64,000 nucleotides of DNA from Streptomyces sp. TLI_146 (GTDB taxonomy: Bacteria > Actinomycetota > Actinomycetes > Streptomycetales > Streptomycetaceae): positions 8,184,001 through 8,248,000 of the forward strand of contig NZ_PJMX01000001.1 in the NCBI RefSeq assembly GCF_002846415.1, given 5' to 3'. Each line of letters starts with the position of its first letter. The first letter of the stretch is position 1. Under the pieces are notes generated by a model. The model ran no database searches and was not told where the DNA came from. It saw nothing but the letters and a program-made list of their open reading frames with translations. Of this stretch, positions 59,060-64,000 are shown one piece after another. The position numbers were made by a program, and so were the translations under genes.

Positions 59060-60300
59060 TTTCTGTTCCCATCCCCCCTGCTCGCGTGGGTGTCCCCACT
59101 GCGAGCCAGTGCTGACCGTCCCGCGATCGCGGTGCGGTACCCCTCCACCAGGCGTTCCAGGCCGACGGCCGGGCTGAACCCCTGCTCGTATCGGCGCCGG
59201 GCCGCCTGGCCCATCTCCCGGTTGCGGTACGGCTCGGCCGTGATCCGCCGGATGCGGGACGCGAGCGAGGCGGGCTCGTGCGGCTCGTGCAGCAGCCCCG
59301 TCACGCCCTCCTCGACGAGTTCGACGAAGGCGCCGTGACCGGCGGCGACGGCCGGGACCCCCGCCGCCATCGCCTCCGCGACCACCAGGCCGAACGTCTC
59401 CTGGGCGATCGAGGGAGCCACCACGGCGACCGACCGCGCGAGGACCTGCCGGCACTGCTCCGGGTCGTACAGGCCGACGTACCGCACGTCGTCCCGGCCC
59501 TGTGCCCAGGCGGTCACCTCCCGCTCCAGGGGCCCCGCGCCGGCGAGCACGAGCGGCACGCCCACACCGCCGTCCGCGGCGATCTCGTCCCACGCGGCCA
59601 TGAGCAGCCGCACGCCCTTGGCCTCCGCGAGCCGGCCGAGGAAGAGCAGATGCTCGCCGTCGCCCGTTCGCCGGGCGCCGGGGTCGGGCACGAAGTTGTG
59701 CTTCACCGCAAGGCGTGAGGCAGGCATGCCGGAGCGCACCAGGATGTCGCGCTGCGCCGCGGAGATGCAGAAGAACCGCTCCACGCCGGACCACCACCGC
59801 CGCCGGTTGACCGACAGGCTGACCGCGAGCGGGACCGTCGCCAGCCGGGAGTTGCGGTAGCAGCCGTGCCGGACGGCGGGCAGCGGCACCGTCGCCCCGA
59901 CGCACTCGGTGCACGACCGGCCGTCGCGGTGCAGCGTGCCGGGCGGGCAGACCTGGGTGTAGTTGTGCAGCGTGGCGACGACGGGCACATCGGCGTCGGC
60001 GCAGGCGGCCAGCACCGCCGGCGACAGGAGCGGGAAGACGTTGTGGACGTGCACCACGTCGGGCCGTTCGCTGCGGAGCCGGGCGGCGAGCTCCGTGCGC
60101 ACCGCTGGGTTCCACGGCACGAGGAGCGGCACGGCGGCCTTGCCGAGGAGCGACCGGGAGGCGATGGTGTCGCTGCGCCGCTCGAAGACGTCGACGCGGT
60201 GGCCTGCCGCGCGCAGCAGTCCCACCTCCTCGTCGACGACCCTGTTCTCCCCGCTCGGCTGCGCCGAGGAGTAGCGGTTGTGCACCACGAGTACGTGCAT
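59056..60300 (-). CDS. GT4 family glycosyltransferase
   Basis: A 414-residue GT-B enzyme. The acceptor half has VVHNRYSSAQPSGENRVVDE; the donor half has LLFLGRLAEAKGVRLLMAAW and the EX7E motif in SIAQETFGLVVAEAMAAG. It likely adds a sugar to the growing repeat unit. ATG 60300 lies 2 nt after the polymerase stop. Confidence 0.92.
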   Translation of the reverse strand: MHVLVVHNRYSSAQPSGENRVVDEEVGLLRAAGHRVDVFERRSDTIASRSLLGKAAVPLLVPWNPAVRTELAARLRSERPDVVHVHNVFPLLSPAVLAACADADVPVVATLHNYTQVCPPGTLHRDGRSCTECVGATVPLPAVRHGCYRNSRLATVPLAVSLSVNRRRWWSGVERFFCISAAQRDILVRSGMPASRLAVKHNFVPDPGARRTGDGEHLLFLGRLAEAKGVRLLMAAWDEIAADGGVGVPLVLAGAGPLEREVTAWAQGRDDVRYVGLYDPEQCRQVLARSVAVVAPSIAQETFGLVVAEAMAAGVPAVAAGHGAFVELVEEGVTGLLHEPHEPASLASRIRRITAEPYRNREMGQAARRRYEQGFSPAVGLERLVEGYRTAIAGRSALARSGDTHASRGDGNRK

Positions 60301-60302
60301 GG

Positions 60303-61613
60303 TCAGGTCACCTCCCGGTTCCGGGCTCGGCGTGGGATCACCCGTCGGGCGACCGCGGGCGGCGCCAGGGGCGGGGCCTCGGCGGGTGCCGCGAGCAGTG
60401 AGGCGGCCAGGGCCAGATGCAGCAGATATGGTGAGGCGTCGCCCAGCCCGGCCTCGGTGTACGACGAGATCGCGACGTAGCTGATCAGGAAGATCGCGCA
60501 GGCCCTTTGCAGCGAGGGCGGGCGCAGCAGCGCGACGCCGCCGAGGACGATGATGATCGCCGCCACGAGGACGACGCCGATCAGCCCCTGCTCGTTGTAG
60601 ACGGCCAGCCAGCTGTTGTCGATCGGCAGCCCGCCGAACGACTTGTCGCCCAGGCCCACGCCGAACACCTTCTCCGGCACGGAACGGGGCTCTGCCAGCA
60701 GGGCGTCCCAGACCTTGGCCCGGCCGGTGAGGTTGGAGAAGCTCTCCTTGTCCTGGCCGCGCATGAACCACGTCTGCAGCGCGGAGGCGAACACCACGGC
60801 GCCTACCGTGGCGGTCAGCACCGACCAGGTGAAGAACCGGCGGGCGGCCGCGCTGGTCAGGATGAGCGAGCCGATCGCCAGGACCAGCCCGAGGAGCAGG
60901 CCGATCGTGGCCGTGCGGGTGTGGGTCATCGCGAGCAGGACGAACGTCGGCACGATGATCAGTGCCGCGCTCGCCCCGGTCGTCTGGCGGCCCAGCAGGA
61001 GCAGCACGGTGAGCCCGATGATGACCGCGGAGTACTGGCCGATCTGCGGCGGGGTGAGCGGCCACAACGCACCCACCAGCCGTCCGCCGTAGTACTCGGG
61101 CATGGCCGTGCCCGGTGAGATGACCAGGCCCGCGGCCACCGAACCGAGCACCGCGAAGTACATCCGGATGTGGTACCGGACGAACGTCAGACTGCCGTCC
61201 CACCAGCGGCTGAGCAGCCACAGCGTGCCGACGAAGAGCGTCAGCCGGAAGCAGCGGAACAGCGCGCCGAGCCCGACCTCCAGGTGCATGCTGGAGATCA
61301 CGCTCGGCACCAGCAGCAGGGTGAGCAGGAACACGAAGGCGCTGGGTCGGATGCGCAGCCGCAGGTTGAGCGCGAGCGCCAGCGCGAACGCGGCGACCAG
61401 CGCGCCCATGGTGGCCATCTGGATCAGCGAGCGGGGCAGCGTGACGATGGTCTTCCCGGCGGAGCCGAGCGTGTTGAGGCCCAGCAGGGCCCAGACGATC
61501 CAGACGGCCTTCGGCGTACCGGTGGAGGGTGCTTCGGCACCGGTCCGCGTGCCCGTCGTCTGCGCTGCGCCCGGCAGCCCGCCGCGCGTGGTGCCGCCGT
61601 CCATCTCAACCAC
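60303..61613 (-). CDS. O-antigen ligase/Wzy-like polymerase
   Basis: A 436-residue membrane protein with about 10-11 hydrophobic helices and a long polar loop (LTGRAKVWDALLAEP through GVGLGDKSFGGLPIDNSWLA) typical of the Wzy_C/O-antigen ligase domain. It probably polymerises flipped repeat units outside the membrane. The N-terminal 35 residues are polar. GTG 61613 overlaps the beta-helix stop; ATG 61604 is an alternative. Confidence 0.85.
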   Translation of the reverse strand: MVEMDGGTTRGGLPGAAQTTGTRTGAEAPSTGTPKAVWIVWALLGLNTLGSAGKTIVTLPRSLIQMATMGALVAAFALALALNLRLRIRPSAFVFLLTLLLVPSVISSMHLEVGLGALFRCFRLTLFVGTLWLLSRWWDGSLTFVRYHIRMYFAVLGSVAAGLVISPGTAMPEYYGGRLVGALWPLTPPQIGQYSAVIIGLTVLLLLGRQTTGASAALIIVPTFVLLAMTHTRTATIGLLLGLVLAIGSLILTSAAARRFFTWSVLTATVGAVVFASALQTWFMRGQDKESFSNLTGRAKVWDALLAEPRSVPEKVFGVGLGDKSFGGLPIDNSWLAVYNEQGLIGVVLVAAIIIVLGGVALLRPPSLQRACAIFLISYVAISSYTEAGLGDASPYLLHLALAASLLAAPAEAPPLAPPAVARRVIPRRARNREVT

Positions 61614-63141
61614 CGGCCTGTGCGCCGAAGGTGCTGCCCGCGTCCTGCCGGTACGGCGGGCCCTGCCACTGCACAGAGTCGAGCTTGCGGTCCGGGTCGT
61701 CGGCGACGAAGGTCCACGGTCCGCGGTAGACGTTGTCGTGCCAGCGGTTCTGCTGCTTGAGGATGATCGCGTCGGCCACCCGCTTGCCCTTGTACGGCGA
61801 CCAGTCCGGATAGGTGCCGTAGTTGGACAGCACCGCCATGAGGCCGCACGCCACCGTGCACTTGACGACGGACGTGTCCAGGACGAAGCGGTTGCCGTGG
61901 ATGTCCACCCGCTGGGTCTTCCAGCGGCAGTCGGCGTACAGCGGCGCGGTGGCGATCGACGGCTGGGCGCAGCGGTGGGTGTCCTTCACCAGCAAGGTGC
62001 AGTAGCCGGTCGAGGTGTTGGCCGGGCTGTTGCAGAACCGGTTGGCGTTCTCCCACAGGGTGATCCCGGACCAGTTGTTCTCCAGCACGTTCCGGTAGAT
62101 CTCGATCTTGTCCGTGCGGGCCGGGACCCGTGGTTCACCGCCCGCCTCCGACACATAGATGGTCGCGTACGGGAAGGTGTCGCCGTCGGCGGCGTGCTTG
62201 CGGCCCTCGACCCAGTTGTTCCGCCGGATCGTGTTGTTGCGGATGACCGCGTTGTAGCTGATCTCGTACATCAGCGCGGCACCGTCGTTGGCCTCAAGGA
62301 CGTTGTCCTCGATGCGGAAGTCATTGTTGTTGTTGTCCGCCCACAAGCCCGCTCCGCGGTTGTCGTGCACCCAGTTGCCGCGGATGTCGGCGCCGTTGAC
62401 GGCCCAGAACTTGATGCCTCCGGTGCAGCCGCAGCCCGGCTGCTGCTTCTCCCAGTCGTCGGTGTTGTTGCCCACGATCTCGTTGCCCTCGACGACCAGA
62501 CCCGTGATGGAGTCGCCGGTCTTGTACGCGTTCATTCCGTACTGGCCGTTGTCGCGCAGGCAGCTCGCGCGGACCTGCTGGCGGGCCCCGGCCATCAGTC
62601 CGGCGCCGGAGTTGTTCTGGATCGTCGCGTGCTCGATCTTCCACCCGTCGGCCATGTCGTGGTTGACCACGCCCTCGTCGTGCGGCGCGACGAATCCCTG
62701 CACGGTGAGGTAGCGGATGGTGACGTCGGGAGCGGTACCGCTGAACGCGTAGTTGTTGGTCTTGCGGCCGTCGAGCACCGCGCCCGGCGCGCCGAGGTAG
62801 GTGTTCCCCTTCTTCGCCATGACCTGGGCGTAGCGCTCCGGTTCGAGCTTGTGCGTGCCCGGCCGAAGCCAGAACGTGGTGCCCGGGGGGCTGCTCTTGG
62901 TCTTCGCCGTCAGGTCACCGACCACCGCGGGATCGACCGTCACCGCTCCCGCCGGCGGCTCCGACGGCCCGGCGGCGGGTTTGGCGCACATCTGGGCCAC
63001 GGTCGTGGCGGACGCCCCGGACGCGGCGGGCGTACGGGTCGGCTTCGCCGGGGCCTCCGGAGTGCTCGTACAGCCGGCCGCCGACAGCAGGACCAGCGCC
63101 AGCGGTGCCGCCGCCCACGCCCAGTGCCCCCTCTTGATCAC
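61606..63141 (-). CDS. Secreted right-handed beta-helix lipoprotein
   Basis: A 511-residue lipoprotein. The lipobox LLSAAGC places lipidation near residue 24, then a Pro/Ala/Thr linker. The body contains many parallel beta-helix rungs (VTIRYLTVQGFV, WKIEHATIQNNSGAGLM, FRIEDNVLEANDGAALMYEI, RNNTIRRNNW). This fold is common in polysaccharide lyases, epimerases and hydrolases. It may trim or modify the polymer after export. GTG 63141 is preferred; GTG 63144 is adjacent. No catalytic residues can be assigned safely. Confidence 0.85.
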   Translation of the reverse strand: MIKRGHWAWAAAPLALVLLSAAGCTSTPEAPAKPTRTPAASGASATTVAQMCAKPAAGPSEPPAGAVTVDPAVVGDLTAKTKSSPPGTTFWLRPGTHKLEPERYAQVMAKKGNTYLGAPGAVLDGRKTNNYAFSGTAPDVTIRYLTVQGFVAPHDEGVVNHDMADGWKIEHATIQNNSGAGLMAGARQQVRASCLRDNGQYGMNAYKTGDSITGLVVEGNEIVGNNTDDWEKQQPGCGCTGGIKFWAVNGADIRGNWVHDNRGAGLWADNNNNDFRIEDNVLEANDGAALMYEISYNAVIRNNTIRRNNWVEGRKHAADGDTFPYATIYVSEAGGEPRVPARTDKIEIYRNVLENNWSGITLWENANRFCNSPANTSTGYCTLLVKDTHRCAQPSIATAPLYADCRWKTQRVDIHGNRFVLDTSVVKCTVACGLMAVLSNYGTYPDWSPYKGKRVADAIILKQQNRWHDNVYRGPWTFVADDPDRKLDSVQWQGPPYRQDAGSTFGAQAGG

Positions 63142-63152
63142 CACGCGTCCCC

Positions 63153-64000
63153 CTAGCCGCGGAACCTGAGTACGGTGGTGAACCCCTGTGCGCCGTCGGC
63201 GAATCCGGTGCCGACCAGCGTGGTGGTGGGTTCCTTGCGCCCGAAGCCCGCGGAGTACCAGCCCAGCGGGGGGTTGGTCTCGCCGCGATGCGCCCGCCAG
63301 GTCAGCTGCCCGGGCAGATCGAGTTCCGCGGAGCGGTCCTCGCCGTCCCGGGTCCAGGTGAGCACGGCCCGGTTCTCCACCAGGTCCGCGGTGATCGCCG
63401 GGCCGAGGTGGAACGCCATGCGCACGGCCCGGCAATCACCGCGCACCTCGTCGACCAGCCGGAGCTCCTTCGCCGCGGCTGTCAGTTCCACCCGGCGGCG
63501 GTGCACGGACGGCTGGTAACCGTCGTGCTCGGCACACCACCGGGCCACCCCCGCACCGGAGGTGTCCGCGACCAGGACGCGGCTGCGGGCATGGCGGGTC
63601 CACAGGAACGGGCCGCCGGAGACGGACTGGTCAGCGCCGTCCAGTTGCAGGGTGTTGTGGCCGAGGGTGGAGCGGAAATACCGCCGCCACTCGGGCTGCC
63701 CGTGGTAGCAGAACGTCCCCGGGTCGGCGAGCACGTCGACCCCGTCGTGCCGGACCTCCACGGACAGCGCGTCCGCGTGGGCGTGCGCGGCGATGGACAG
63801 GAAGCCGTGCGGACCACCGTCGCAGCGGCACCAGATCTCTCCCGCCCCCTCCCCGCGCAGGATGGTCATGCCCGCGTCGGCGAAGTGGCCCGGGCGGCTC
63901 GAAGGGCGGGTCACTGTCCCGCTCTTGGCGTACGGCCGGATGAGCGCGGCGAGCAACGGGGTGCGCACATCGGTGCCGGTCACCACCGGCCACCAGGCGA
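63153..64000 (-). CDS. Heparinase II/III-like protein, C-terminal part (5' end outside)
   Basis: At least 282 residues to the stop at 63153; the frame is open to the right edge (reading AWWPVVTGTD at the edge). HGFLSIAAHAHADALSVEVR and DVLADPGTFCYHGQPEWRRY are the catalytic-domain motifs of heparinase II/III and alginate-lyase-like enzymes, and STLGHNTLQLDGADQS follows. It probably degrades or edits an acidic polysaccharide. It is separated by 11 nt from the beta-helix gene and belongs to the glycan operon. Confidence 0.88.
   Translation of the reverse strand, partial: AWWPVVTGTDVRTPLLAALIRPYAKSGTVTRPSSRPGHFADAGMTILRGEGAGEIWCRCDGGPHGFLSIAAHAHADALSVEVRHDGVDVLADPGTFCYHGQPEWRRYFRSTLGHNTLQLDGADQSVSGGPFLWTRHARSRVLVADTSGAGVARWCAEHDGYQPSVHRRRVELTAAAKELRLVDEVRGDCRAVRMAFHLGPAITADLVENRAVLTWTRDGEDRSAELDLPGQLTWRAHRGETNPPLGWYSAGFGRKEPTTTLVGTGFADGAQGFTTVLRFRG

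Overview
The window looks like chromosomal DNA of a Streptomyces or close relative. This is an inference from the very high G+C, the strong third-position GC bias, frequent GTG starts (one TTG), many TetR/LuxR regulators, secreted hydrolases, DasR-type chitin operators and a lanthipeptide locus. I saw no rRNA, tRNA, CRISPR array or intact insertion sequence.

Layout. 1-9.7 kb: a hydrolase tail; a minus-strand operon of ABC ATPase, permease and secreted phosphoesterase; a TetR / NmrA-type reductase / NTF2-like operon with twin palindromic operators; a DM13 protein; and a decayed TetR/hydrolase pair. 9.3-18.3 kb: a protealysin-like M4 protease with its emfourin-type inhibitor, an HXXEE protein with a divergent TetR and a clean operator, a transglycosylase-fold secreted protein, an alpha/beta hydrolase, a secreted Ala/Pro repeat protein, a holin/DUF3618/DUF4235 envelope trio and an IclR regulator. 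18.5-29.4 kb: a 1260-residue HTH-nSTAND-WD40 NTPase with 14 WD repeats, a lectin remnant, a quinone-oxidoreductase/HxlR pair, and a TrmB/LuxR-like regulator divergent from a 1405-residue subtilase with Asp-box repeats.

29.4-37.1 kb: two cobalamin riboswitches. One precedes a 2Fe-2S ferredoxin-like protein and the other a BtuCDF-type importer. An MFS transporter, a LuxR regulator and a second transglycosylase-fold protein lie between them. 37.1-40.2 kb: a TetR/FAD-monooxygenase pair sharing a 46-bp perfect palindrome, and a DUF4349 lipoprotein.

40.3-46.8 kb: a compact class I lanthipeptide locus. It has a JmjC/cupin oxygenase-like protein, an unlisted 38-residue precursor on the minus strand (41286-41402) with an FDLDV leader box and a short Cys-containing tail, full-length LanB, LanC with all zinc ligands, and an atypical response regulator. 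No dedicated protease or exporter is present. This is the most interesting system in the window.

46.9-64 kb: a GH19 chitinase under paired dre sites, a PAP2 phosphatase, then at least 13 tightly packed minus-strand genes for an exported glycan. They make or modify an unusual branched sugar (cytidylyltransferase, C-methyltransferase, SDR, DUF4910, PIG-L, class III aminotransferase, 3,5-epimerase), assemble and decorate it (two glycosyltransferases, pyruvyltransferase), move and polymerise it (flippase, polymerase), and process it (beta-helix lipoprotein, heparinase-like protein running off the right edge).
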